From Nocardia asiatica NBRC 100129 (GTDB lineage Bacteria; Actinomycetota; Actinomycetes; Mycobacteriales; Mycobacteriaceae), in assembly GCF_000308415.1 (NCBI RefSeq), contig NZ_BAFS01000244.1:1-42013 (forward strand): 42,013 nucleotides of DNA, in the 5' to 3' direction. Below the pieces are notes generated by a model that searched no databases, had not been told where the DNA came from, and saw nothing but the letters and a program-made list of their open reading frames with translations. This document shows, one piece after another, positions 1-7,370 of the stretch; the first letter of the stretch is position 1, and each line of letters opens with the position of its first letter. The position numbers and the translations under genes are program-made.

Positions 1-1091
1 GGATCCTGCCCGGCCCGGTCGGTGGCCCCGGCCAGCCGCATCATCACGGTGGTCGCGGCGTCGGATTCGATCACCAGATCGGCCAGCACGTTGCGCATGG
101 CGGGCTGGTCGATCAGCTTCTTGCCGAACGCCTCCCGGTGCCTGGCGTGGTGCACCGCGTACACCGCGCCGGCCCGCATGCCGGTGGCCGAGCCGATCAC
201 GCAGTCCAGCCGGGTCATGTTCACCATCTCGATGATGGTCTTGACGCCCGCGCCCTCCGCGCCGACCAGCCAGCCGACGGCGTTCTCGTACTCGATCTCC
301 GAGGACGCGTTGGACTTGTTGCCCAGCTTGTCCTTGAGCCGCTGGATGCGGATCGGGTTGCGGGCGCCGTCCGGCAGCACCCGGGGCAGCAGGAAGCATG
401 ACAGGCCGCCGGGCGCCTGGGCGAGAGTGAGGAACATGTCCGACATCGGCGCGGAGGTGAACCACTTGTGCCCGACGATCCGGTACGAGCCGTCCGGCCG
501 CGGCGTCGCGGTGGTGGTGTTCGCGCGGACGTCGGAGCCGCCCTGCTTCTCGGTCATCGACATGCCCGCGACGAGTCCGGCCTTGGTGGACGGTTCCCGC
601 AGCCCGAAGTCGTAGACGCGGGAGCCGAGCAAGGGCTCGAACCGCGCCGACAGTTCCGGATTGTGCCGCAGCGCGGGGACCACCGCGTAGGTCATCGAGA
701 TCGGGCACATATGGCCCGCGTCCGCGATGCCCCAGGTGTAGAACTTCGCCGCGCGCGCCACGTGCGCGCCGGGCCGATCGTCCAGCCAGGGGGCGCCGTG
801 CAGGCCGTGCTCGACGGCCACGCGCATCAGGTCGTGCCAGTGCGGGTGGAACTCGACCTCGTCGACGCGGTTGCCGTAGCGATCGTGGGTGCGCAGGACC
901 GGCGGGTACTCGTTGGCCAGCCTGCCCCACTCCTGCGCCGGCGCGCCGCCGGCGAGCGCTCCCAGCTCCCGCACCTCGGGTTCGGCCCAGCCCGCGCCTT
1001 CCCGGTGCAAGCCTTCCAGCAGCGCCGGATTGCGCGCGGCGTCGAAGGGGACGATGTCGGGTACCTGGTTGAAGACTTCATGCGTCTGCAT
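1..1091 (-). CDS. AidB-like acyl-CoA dehydrogenase (5' part; C-terminus outside window)
   Basis: The reverse strand reads from ATG at 1091 (MQTHEVFNQVPD) to the window edge without a stop, giving about 363 residues. The stretch MSMTEKQGGSDVRANTT is the hallmark of the AidB branch of acyl-CoA dehydrogenases, flavoproteins that in E. coli belong to the alkylation response; E. coli AidB is about 540 residues, so roughly the last third is missing here. A GGAG six bases before the ATG supports this start. The gene overlaps the end of the upstream TetR gene by 14 bases, so the two are probably co-transcribed. The flavin fold is clear; whether it acts in DNA protection or as a fatty acyl-CoA dehydrogenase cannot be told from sequence. 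Confidence 0.9.
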   Translation of the reverse strand, partial: MQTHEVFNQVPDIVPFDAARNPALLEGLHREGAGWAEPEVRELGALAGGAPAQEWGRLANEYPPVLRTHDRYGNRVDEVEFHPHWHDLMRVAVEHGLHGAPWLDDRPGAHVARAAKFYTWGIADAGHMCPISMTYAVVPALRHNPELSARFEPLLGSRVYDFGLREPSTKAGLVAGMSMTEKQGGSDVRANTTTATPRPDGSYRIVGHKWFTSAPMSDMFLTLAQAPGGLSCFLLPRVLPDGARNPIRIQRLKDKLGNKSNASSEIEYENAVGWLVGAEGAGVKTIIEMVNMTRLDCVIGSATGMRAGAVYAVHHARHREAFGKKLIDQPAMRNVLADLVIESDAATTVMMRLAGATDRAGQD

Positions 1092-1728
1092 CTGACACTC
1101 CTGATTCCAGCCGAGCGCGGCCCGCGCCCGGGTCCTCGCGCACACCCAGCGCGCGGATCGCGAAAGCGATGAGTTCTGGGACGACGGACTCCCCGTGCGG
1201 CGCGTCGGCGAGCGGGCCGACGAGCACCTCGCCGATCGCGCCGACCAGCGCGGCCGCGCTGATCCGCGGGTCCTGCGGGGGCAGTTCGCCCCGCGCGACG
1301 CCCTCGGCCACCGCTGATTCGAAGGTCTCGGCGAACGCGCGCCGGAAACGCAGGCGTTCGCTGTCCACGGCGGCGTCCACTGGCTCGGCCAGCAGCACGT
1401 AGGCCAGGTTCGGGTTCTTCAGCGCGCGCCCGGCGAAGGTCTCGACCGCCGCGGTGACCCGTTCCATCGCCGTTCCGTGCGCACCCGCCGCGGCCACCGC
1501 GGCGACCTCGCGGGCGACGACCTTCCGGAACACCGCGCGCACCAGAGCGGCTTTGCCGTCGAAGTTCTTGTAGACGGTGCCGGTGGCGACGCCCGCCTCG
1601 GCCGCGACCGCCGCCATGGACAGCGCCGCGTAGCCGCCATCGGACAGCACCTTGGTGGCGGCCTGCACGATCAGGCCCGCCTGGGCGTCCAGACGGGCCT
1701 GCACAGCGGGGGTTCTGCGGTAGGCCAC
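1078..1728 (-). CDS. TetR-family transcriptional regulator
   Basis: The N-terminal helix-turn-helix is typical of TetR (LSMAAVAAEAGVATGTVYKNF, then GKAALVRAVF), followed by a helical ligand domain of about 150 residues. I place the start at GTG 1728 (VAYRRTPAVQ), because an inverted repeat at 1731-1757 that looks like an operator would otherwise include the start codon. ATG 1752 (MNTCFTSW) is the alternative and adds eight residues. No strong ribosome site is seen before either. The gene overlaps the start of the AidB-like gene by 14 bases and is divergent from the crotonase gene, so it probably controls one or both. The ligand is unknown. Confidence 0.85.
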   Translation of the reverse strand: MAYRRTPAVQARLDAQAGLIVQAATKVLSDGGYAALSMAAVAAEAGVATGTVYKNFDGKAALVRAVFRKVVAREVAAVAAAGAHGTAMERVTAAVETFAGRALKNPNLAYVLLAEPVDAAVDSERLRFRRAFAETFESAVAEGVARGELPPQDPRISAAALVGAIGEVLVGPLADAPHGESVVPELIAFAIRALGVREDPGAGRARLESGVSDADA

Positions 1729-1730
1729 CC

Positions 1731-1757
1731 AAGAAGTGAAGCATGTATTCATTTCTT
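1731..1757. promoter_or_regulatory. Inverted repeat, probable TetR operator
   Basis: Arms AAGAAGTGAA (1731-1740) and TTCATTTCTT (1748-1757) match as reverse complements in nine of ten positions around a 7-base spacer. The site sits between the divergent TetR and crotonase genes, directly upstream of the -10 box at 1781. Binding by the adjacent TetR protein is inferred. Confidence 0.6.
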
Positions 1758-1780
1758 CGCACAAGGGTGCTTTTACGGCG

Positions 1781-1786
1781 TATGGT
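1781..1786 (+). promoter_or_regulatory. -10 box TATGGT for leaderless crotonase mRNA
   Basis: TATGGT is followed by exactly seven bases and then GTG 1794. The ATG at 1782 lies inside this hexamer, which argues against it as the start codon. Confidence 0.6.
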
Positions 1787-1793
1787 CGAGCGC

Positions 1794-2555
1794 GTGACCG
1801 TACTGATCGAACGCGACGGACCCGTGACCACCGTGATCCTGCACCGCCCCGAGGCGCGCAACGCGGTGGACGGACCGACCGCCGCCGCGCTGGCCGACGC
1901 CTTCCGCGAGTTCGACGCCGACCCCGACGCCGCGGTCGCGGTGCTGTGGGGCGACGGCGGCACGTTCTGCGCGGGCGCCGACCTGAAGGCGCTCGGCACC
2001 GAGCGCTCCAACTCGGCCACCGAGGACGGCGACGGCCCGATGGGGCCGACCAGGATGCGGCTGTCCAAGCCGGTGATCGCCGCGGTCTCCGGTTACGCGG
2101 TGGCGGGCGGGCTGGAACTCGCGCTGTGGTGCGACCTGCGGGTCGCGGAGCAGGACAGCACCTTCGGCGTCTTCTGCCGCCGCTGGGGTGTTCCGCTGAT
2201 CGATGGCGGCACCATTCGGCTACCGCGGATGGTGGGCGCGGGCCGCGCCATGGATCTGGTGCTCACCGGGCGCGCGGTCGGCGCGCCGGAGGCGCTGCAG
2301 ATGGGTCTGGTCAACCGCGTGGTGCCCACCGGCGAAGCCCGCGGCGCCGCCGAGGCGCTGGCCGCCGAACTGGCCGCGCTGCCGCAGACCTGCCTGCGCT
2401 CGGACCGGATGTCGATGCTCGAGCAGGAGGGGTTGACCGAGGAGGCCGCGCTGCGCAACGAGTTCCGTCACGGCCTGACTGCGCTGGCCGGCGGCGCGCT
2501 GGACGGCGCCCAGCGCTTCGCGGCGGGCGCGGGGCGGCACGGCGCAAGCGCTTGA
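1794..2555 (+). CDS. Crotonase / enoyl-CoA hydratase family protein
   Basis: A 253-residue crotonase-fold protein. It begins VTVLIERDGPVTTVILHRPEARNAVDG, has the oxyanion-hole loop FCAGADLKAL and the second loop AVSGYAVAGGLELALWCDLRVA, followed by FCRRWGVPLIDGGTIRLPRMVG. The region where classical hydratases carry catalytic Glu reads differently, so hydratase, isomerase or hydrolase activity on an acyl-CoA is possible. GTG 1794 is preferred because it follows a TATGGT box by seven bases; ATG 1782 is the in-frame alternative. The stop overlaps the start of the next gene (TGATG), so the two are translationally coupled. Confidence 0.88.
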   Translation: MTVLIERDGPVTTVILHRPEARNAVDGPTAAALADAFREFDADPDAAVAVLWGDGGTFCAGADLKALGTERSNSATEDGDGPMGPTRMRLSKPVIAAVSGYAVAGGLELALWCDLRVAEQDSTFGVFCRRWGVPLIDGGTIRLPRMVGAGRAMDLVLTGRAVGAPEALQMGLVNRVVPTGEARGAAEALAAELAALPQTCLRSDRMSMLEQEGLTEEAALRNEFRHGLTALAGGALDGAQRFAAGAGRHGASA

Positions 2556-3796
2556 TGGGCCGCCTGAGCGTCGTCGACGAGATCTTCCTGCGCACCCATC
2601 GCGGGCTGGGCACCCCGATCGCGCTACAGGGGCTGTGGCGAACGGCGGACCGGATCGACCCGGCGCTGCTGGCGCGGGTACACGAAGCCCTGCGCTCGGG
2701 CCCCCTGGGACGGCGGGTGATCCGTCCGCGGGTGCCGGGCGCTCGCCGAGCCTGGCGGCCGAACGCTCGCGCGTATCCGATCGACCGCGCCGAAGACGTA
2801 CTCCCGGTCACCGAACTGCTCGACTGGGCGGACGCGCAGGGCGACGGGCTCGATCCGGAATACGGCCCCGGCTGGCGGCTTTCGACCGCGACGCTGGACG
2901 ACGGCGGTTCCGTCGTCTCGCTCACCTGCTCGCACGCACTGGCCGACGGGCGCGCGCTGGTGCTCGCGGTGGACGACGCACTGGGCGGGACGCGTGTGTG
3001 CGCGCCGAATCGCGCTGCGGTGGAGTCCGATTGGCGCGATGCCCGGCGTCAGTGGTCGATCGTCCTGCGCGGCACCGCGGCTGCGCTGCGGCACGGGATA
3101 CCGCGGCAGCCCGCCGTCCCGAGCCGGGACGAGCCGCCGCGCGTGGCCGCCCGGCCGACGCACAGCGCCGTCCTGCAATGCTCTGCCGCGGAGTGGGACC
3201 GCGTCGCCGCGCGAGACGGCGGCACGGCCAACAGCCTGTTCATCCACCTCGTCGCGACCATGCTGTGGCACAGCGGGTTTCCCGGCGAGACGATCGAGGC
3301 GAGCCTGCCCGTGGACACCCGCGACGAACCCCGCGTCGACAACGACCTCGCCATGACCCGCATCGCGATCACCCGCGCCGACACGCCGGCTACGATTCGC
3401 CCGCTGGCTCGCGCCGCCTACGAGCACCGCATGTCCGCGCCGAGCGGCATACCGGAAGAACTCCTGCAAGTGATCCCCGACAGTTGGGCCTATGCGCTGT
3501 CCAAGGGCGCGGGGGAACGAGACATCCTGTGCTCCAACATCGGAACACTTCCGGCGTCGTTGCGCGCGCTCGGCCCGCACCGGTGCACCGGCGTCGCCGC
3601 CCGGGCCATCCACCCCGGCCTCGGCACGGCGCGCCTGCCCCGCACCCGCCTCTCGGGTTATCTGTGCCGCATCGGCGACGACTACGTGCTGAGCCTGGTC
3701 AGCCTCGACCCGGAGCGAATTCCGAGCACCGGCGCGTTGCGCGAACTCGCGGTGCGCACGGTGCGCTCCGCGGGATTGCGCGCCGCCGCGTGGTGA
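2555..3796 (+). CDS. WS/DGAT-like HxxxD acyltransferase
   Basis: A 413-residue protein. The opening LSVVDEIFL resembles the start of wax-ester synthase/diacylglycerol acyltransferases, and the catalytic motif is H127-x3-D131-G (CSHALADG). A later SNIGTLP recalls the conserved SN-P segment of condensation and WS/DGAT folds. At 413 residues it is slightly shorter than the usual 450-480 of WS/DGAT enzymes. It probably moves an acyl group from a CoA thioester to a hydroxyl or amine acceptor. Its start overlaps the stop of the crotonase gene. The substrate is unknown; a PapA-like or NRPS-condensation-like role is also possible. Confidence 0.75.
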   Translation: MGRLSVVDEIFLRTHRGLGTPIALQGLWRTADRIDPALLARVHEALRSGPLGRRVIRPRVPGARRAWRPNARAYPIDRAEDVLPVTELLDWADAQGDGLDPEYGPGWRLSTATLDDGGSVVSLTCSHALADGRALVLAVDDALGGTRVCAPNRAAVESDWRDARRQWSIVLRGTAAALRHGIPRQPAVPSRDEPPRVAARPTHSAVLQCSAAEWDRVAARDGGTANSLFIHLVATMLWHSGFPGETIEASLPVDTRDEPRVDNDLAMTRIAITRADTPATIRPLARAAYEHRMSAPSGIPEELLQVIPDSWAYALSKGAGERDILCSNIGTLPASLRALGPHRCTGVAARAIHPGLGTARLPRTRLSGYLCRIGDDYVLSLVSLDPERIPSTGALRELAVRTVRSAGLRAAAW

Positions 3797-4098
3797 ATTC
3801 GGGGAACAGGCGCAGTCGACCGACGCGCAAAACTATGGCGGATTTCTAGCAAATTGTCGATGATCTGGTAAGAACAGCAATGGTTCACTCGCCGATCCCG
3901 ATGCCGCGCGCGATGCCGACGAAGACCGCCCGCCGGTCGCGCCGGCCGACTCGCCGTGTCGGCACCATTACCGCCGCGCGCCGCACCGCCGGTTAAAGTC
4001 TCCTTGCCGCGCATGCCGAGTGGAGTCCGCGACGACCCATTTGCCGCGCGAGTCCGTTTGCGTACGAAGTTCCGATTCGATCGATACTCGACTGGAGC
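3797..4098. other. Intergenic region, probable promoter of the porin gene
   Basis: This 302-base stretch holds no credible gene. Bases 3825-3895 are noticeably AT-richer than the surroundings. TTGCGT followed after 19 bases by GATACT, just before the porin gene, is a weak promoter candidate. I see no repeat or RNA gene here. Confidence 0.4.
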
Positions 4099-4101
4099 AT
4101 G

Positions 4102-4839
4102 ATGAACCGCAAGCATTCGCGTACTCTTGCCGCGATCGTCGCGGTAATCGTGGCCGCTGCCGCCTCATTCGCGGTTTCCGACACCGTGGCGGGCGCCGAG
4201 CCGGGAGAGGTCGGCACCCGCGGCGGCCTGCATCTGATCGCGTCGGTGGACTACAACAACGTCGTGCCCGGCGGCGACGTCGCGCTGGGCGTTCCGTTCG
4301 CGCACGCGGTCAAGGTGTCCGGCGACTTCTCGGTCGTTTCCGACGGGCCGTCGGCGCTGCGCGGCGGGCAGATCGTCGCCGGATATCTCATCGGCTGCGC
4401 GGTCGACATCTCCGACGGCATCTCGGTCTCCATCGCCGCGGCCGTCGGCAGCGGCGTCGAATTCTCCCCTGGGATCGTCATCGAATTCGGCGGGATCGAT
4501 TTCGGCGCATTGAACGAGTACGGCATGCTCGAAGAGTTGCCGGTCATCGTCGCGCCCACCGTCGCCATCGGGGCGGACACCACCTTCGGCGTCAACGGCG
4601 AACTCGGCGGTGAGATCACCGTGAATCTGGCGCCGGGCAGCGTGACCGCGGCAGTGATCGCCGAGGCGGACCTGGACGACGAGTCGACGTTCCCCTTCAC
4701 TTTCGCGCACAGCAATACCCCGCTGAATGTGAACGGATGCCTCTCCCCTGCCTCCGCGATGCCGTTCATCACCGTCCGCGCCGAAGCTCGCAACGGCATG
4801 GCGCAAACGACGGGCTACGGACCTCACTTCGTGTTCTGA
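4102..4839 (+). CDS. MspA-family outer-membrane porin
   Basis: A 245-residue secreted protein. An N-terminal basic segment is followed by a hydrophobic stretch (TLAAIVAVIVAAAASFAVSD) and a likely cleavage site near VAGAEP. The mature part shows MspA features: GGQIVAGYLIGCAVDISDG in the middle and, near the C-terminus, the pattern AVIAEADLDD ... NVNGCLSPASAMPFITVRA. MspA-type octameric channels let small hydrophilic solutes cross the mycolic-acid outer membrane. ATG 4102 is chosen over the adjacent ATG 4099 because GGAG at 4094-4097 is too close to the first. It looks monocistronic, with a hairpin behind it. Confidence 0.93.
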   Translation: MNRKHSRTLAAIVAVIVAAAASFAVSDTVAGAEPGEVGTRGGLHLIASVDYNNVVPGGDVALGVPFAHAVKVSGDFSVVSDGPSALRGGQIVAGYLIGCAVDISDGISVSIAAAVGSGVEFSPGIVIEFGGIDFGALNEYGMLEELPVIVAPTVAIGADTTFGVNGELGGEITVNLAPGSVTAAVIAEADLDDESTFPFTFAHSNTPLNVNGCLSPASAMPFITVRAEARNGMAQTTGYGPHFVF

Positions 4840-4901
4840 GACCGGCCCTGCTTGCGGTAGCACGATCCGATCGGAGCTTCCCGGCCGCGGTGCGCACCTG
4901 C

Positions 4902-4936
4902 CCGAGCGCCGATTCACACCTCGTACCGGCGCTCGG
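4902..4936. terminator. Hairpin between convergent genes
   Basis: Perfect 10-base arms CCGAGCGCCG (4902-4911) and CGGCGCTCGG (4927-4936) with a 15-base loop lie between the ends of the porin gene and the convergent flavin-barrel gene. There is no T-run, as is usual for actinobacterial hairpins. Confidence 0.5.
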
Positions 4937-4980
4937 CCGCAACCGGTCCCGGCGGAGTACGCCGACCGGCCGCGTGGCGA

Positions 4981-5655
4981 TCAGGAGCCGGCGCGGTGGA
5001 GGACGTCGGTGGGGACGGGGATGCCGGGAGCGAGGTCCGGGGAGTCGATCGGTGCGTCCCACACCTGGCGGAGGGGCAGGACGCCCGCCCAGACGCCGCC
5101 CGTCTCGATATCGGCCTCGTCGTCCTTGGGGCCGCCTTCGCGGATCTTCACCGACGCCTCGGTGAGGTCCAGGGCGAGCACTGTGGTCGCGGCCAGTTCT
5201 TTCTTGTTCGGGGGGCGCACGCGCGACCAAGAACCGGGCGCGGCGTGTTCGACGATCACCCGCAGCCCGTGCAGACGTTCGTCGTGGCCGGTCACCTGGC
5301 GAGCGCGGCCCAGCACGACCGCCGAGCGGTAGTTCATGGAGAAGTGCATGGCCGAACGCGCGTAGACGACGCCGTCCACCAGGGTCACCCCCACCGAGAT
5401 GTCCGCGGCCAGTGCCGCGCGCAGGTTCCCCGCGCCGGTGGAACCGTGCAGGTAGAGCGTGTCGCCGTCGCGACCGTAGGCGGTGGGCAGCACCACCGGC
5501 GTGCCGCCGAGCAGCACACCGAGGTGACAGATCAGCCCGGCGTCGAGTACCGAATCCAGGTCGGCGCGATCGGTCCTGGCGCGGTCGGTCGACCTGGTGG
5601 GTGTGCTGCGCGGCGTCGGCGAGAGGGGAGTCCGTGGGCTGACTGTCTCGGTCAT
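4981..5655 (-). CDS. Pyridoxamine 5'-phosphate oxidase family (FMN-binding split barrel) protein
   Basis: A 224-residue protein with a disordered, Thr/Pro/Arg-rich first 30 residues and then a split barrel of the NimA/PNPOx type: LDAGLICHLGVLLGGTPVVLPTAYGRDGDTLYLHGSTGAGN, then SMNYRSAVVLGRAR and a C-terminal region (AGVLPLRQVWDAP). Such proteins bind FMN, heme or F420; true PdxH activity is not implied. It is divergent from a MocR regulator and shares a 19-base palindrome with it. This pairing is common in actinobacteria and suggests direct control by MocR, perhaps in response to pyridoxal phosphate. Confidence 0.85.
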   Translation of the reverse strand: MTETVSPRTPLSPTPRSTPTRSTDRARTDRADLDSVLDAGLICHLGVLLGGTPVVLPTAYGRDGDTLYLHGSTGAGNLRAALAADISVGVTLVDGVVYARSAMHFSMNYRSAVVLGRARQVTGHDERLHGLRVIVEHAAPGSWSRVRPPNKKELAATTVLALDLTEASVKIREGGPKDDEADIETGGVWAGVLPLRQVWDAPIDSPDLAPGIPVPTDVLHRAGS

Positions 5656-5677
5656 GTACCCAGCATCGGGGCACGAA

Positions 5678-5696
5678 TGGCACTATCAAAGTGCCA
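5678..5696. promoter_or_regulatory. Palindromic operator between flavin-barrel gene and mocR
   Basis: Perfect 7-base arms TGGCACT and AGTGCCA separated by ATCAA lie 22 bases before the start of the leftward gene and 39 bases before the start of the rightward MocR gene. The position and symmetry fit a MocR binding site; binding is inferred. Confidence 0.65.
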
Positions 5697-5735
5697 ATTC
5701 CCACGTATTTCAGCGGTCCACTTCGAGGAGGAAGC

Positions 5736-7106
5736 GTGCTCGAGGACCTTGCGCTCGACCTGGATCGCGAGCTGGCGCAACCGCTGTCGGTGCAAATCGC
5801 CGACCAGGTGCGCCGCGCCGCGACCAGCGGACCGCTGCGCGGCGGCGACCGTCTGCCGTCCACCCGCGCGCTGGCCGAGCGGCTCGGCGTGAGCCGCACC
5901 GTGGTCGCCGCCGCCTACGACCAATTGCACGCGGAGGGCTGGCTCAGCGGCAGACGCGGCTCCGGCACCTATCTGACGACCGCACCGGCCACCGCGCCCT
6001 CGAACACCGGCTCCGGGCACGGCACCGACCCCGGGCCGCGACTGTTCGACCTGGCCCCGGGCGCTCCCTGCATCGACGCCATCGACCCGGCCGCATGGCG
6101 CCGCGCCTGGCGCGCCGCCGCGGATCACGCCCCGATCGTGCGCAAGAACCGCGCGGGCGAACCGGAATTCCGCGCGGCGGTCACCGAGCATCTATTGCGC
6201 CACCGCGGGATCGGCGCAGGCAGCGACACCGTGCTGCTGGCCACCGCCGGAACCAGTTCCGCCGTCGGAGAATTGGCCGCGGCGCTGCTGCGACCGGGCG
6301 ATGCCGTCGCCATGGAGGACCCGGGCTATCAACGCGCCGCGGGGGCCTTCGCGGCGGCCGGCCTCGAGGTCGTGCCGATCCCCGTCGACGCGGACGGTCT
6401 GCGCGTGGATCTGCTGCCGCCTCGGATCAAGGCGGTGTATTGCACTCCGGCGCATCAGTTTCCGCTCGGCGCGCGCATGCCCGCCGCGCGGCGGGTCGAG
6501 CTGGTCGAGCACGCGCGCCGAACCGGCGTCTTCGTCATCGAGGACGACTACGACGGAGAACTGCGCTACGACACCGCGCCGCTGCCGCTGCTGGCCACCA
6601 TGGCTCCCGATGTGGTCGTCCACTTGGGCACGACGAGCAAGATCCTCTCCCCGGCGCTCGGCGTCGGCTGGCTGCTGGCCGCTCCGGCCGTCGCCGAGGC
6701 GGTGCTGGCCCATCGGGAGCGCACCGGCACCGGACCGAGCCCGGCGGGCCAGCGGGTGCTGGTCGCCTTCGCCGCGCACGGCGACCTGGCCAGGCACCTG
6801 CGCAGGCTGCGGCGCGCGCTGCCGCCGCGCCGGACGCTGGTGGTGACCGAATTGCGCCGCCGCGGACTCGGCGTGCTCGGCGACGACGCGGGTTCGCACG
6901 TCGTGGTGCCGGTGGAGTCGGCCGAGGCCGAACGGCGCGTGGTCGCCGCCGGGCAGGCGCGCGGCGTCGCGCTCGAAGGTCTGGCGCGGCACCACCTCGG
7001 AGCGCGCCGCGCGCACTTCGGCGTCGCGCTCGGCTACACGGCGCTGCCCTGGCCGGAGCTGACCACGGCCGTTGCATTGGCCGCCGAGTGCTTCGCCCGG
7101 CCGTAG
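5736..7106 (+). CDS. MocR-type (GntR/aminotransferase) PLP-dependent regulator
   Basis: A 456-residue fusion of an N-terminal winged helix (SVQIADQVRRAATSG, LPSTRALAERLGVSRTVV, GSGTYL) to a fold-type I aminotransferase domain. The domain shows the AIEDDYDGELRY-like segment (FVIEDDYDGELRYD) and TTSKILSPALGVGWL, where K302 is the likely Schiff-base lysine. GTG 5736 is preceded by GAGGAGG at a good distance; the open frame from 5691 begins inside the operator. MocR proteins sense pyridoxal phosphate or amino compounds, and many control vitamin B6 genes. The divergent flavin-barrel gene is the obvious target. Confidence 0.92.
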   Translation: MLEDLALDLDRELAQPLSVQIADQVRRAATSGPLRGGDRLPSTRALAERLGVSRTVVAAAYDQLHAEGWLSGRRGSGTYLTTAPATAPSNTGSGHGTDPGPRLFDLAPGAPCIDAIDPAAWRRAWRAAADHAPIVRKNRAGEPEFRAAVTEHLLRHRGIGAGSDTVLLATAGTSSAVGELAAALLRPGDAVAMEDPGYQRAAGAFAAAGLEVVPIPVDADGLRVDLLPPRIKAVYCTPAHQFPLGARMPAARRVELVEHARRTGVFVIEDDYDGELRYDTAPLPLLATMAPDVVVHLGTTSKILSPALGVGWLLAAPAVAEAVLAHRERTGTGPSPAGQRVLVAFAAHGDLARHLRRLRRALPPRRTLVVTELRRRGLGVLGDDAGSHVVVPVESAEAERRVVAAGQARGVALEGLARHHLGARRAHFGVALGYTALPWPELTTAVALAAECFARP

Positions 7107-7109
7107 CAT
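7104..7109 (+). promoter_or_regulatory. -10 box TAGCAT, leaderless start
   Basis: TAGCAT overlaps the stop codon of the MocR gene and is followed by seven bases and then ATG 7117. The spacing matches the other leaderless-type starts in this window. Confidence 0.55.
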
Positions 7110-7116
7110 GGTCCGC

Positions 7117-7362
7117 ATGAGCGAACAGGACATCTTGGCGCGCATCAAGGAACTGGTCGACCAGGAGCACCAGCTCCGCTCGCAGGCCACCCGCGGCGAA
7201 TTGGACCCGAAGACCGAACGCCAGCGCCTGGCCGAACTCGAAGTGATGCTGGACCAGGCCTGGGACCTGCTGCGCCATCGCCGGGCGCGGATCGATTCGG
7301 GTGAATCCCCCGACGGGGTGCAGGCCAATTCGGTCTCGCAGGTCGAAGGCTACCTGCAGTAG
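7117..7362 (+). CDS. DUF2630 family small protein
   Basis: An 81-residue, highly charged helical protein: DILARIKELVDQEHQLR, GELDPKTERQRLAELEVMLDQAWDLLRHRRA, and the end DGVQANSVSQVEGYLQ. This matches the DUF2630 pattern common in actinobacteria, and the family has no known function. The length is normal for the family. A coiled-coil dimer is likely from the heptad pattern. It probably has its own promoter and ends nine bases before the oxidoreductase gene, so transcription may continue into it. Confidence 0.85.
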   Translation: MSEQDILARIKELVDQEHQLRSQATRGELDPKTERQRLAELEVMLDQAWDLLRHRRARIDSGESPDGVQANSVSQVEGYLQ

Positions 7363-7370
7363 GCGCGGCG

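Noticed and set aside
1782..1784. ATG as start of the crotonase gene
   Set aside because: It lies within the TATGGT -10 box; GTG 1794 matches the usual N-terminus and the leaderless spacing. Not fully excluded.
3682..4116. Minus-strand open frame filling the gap before the porin gene
   Set aside because: Arg/Ala-rich, overlaps the acyltransferase end, no ribosome site and no recognisable family.
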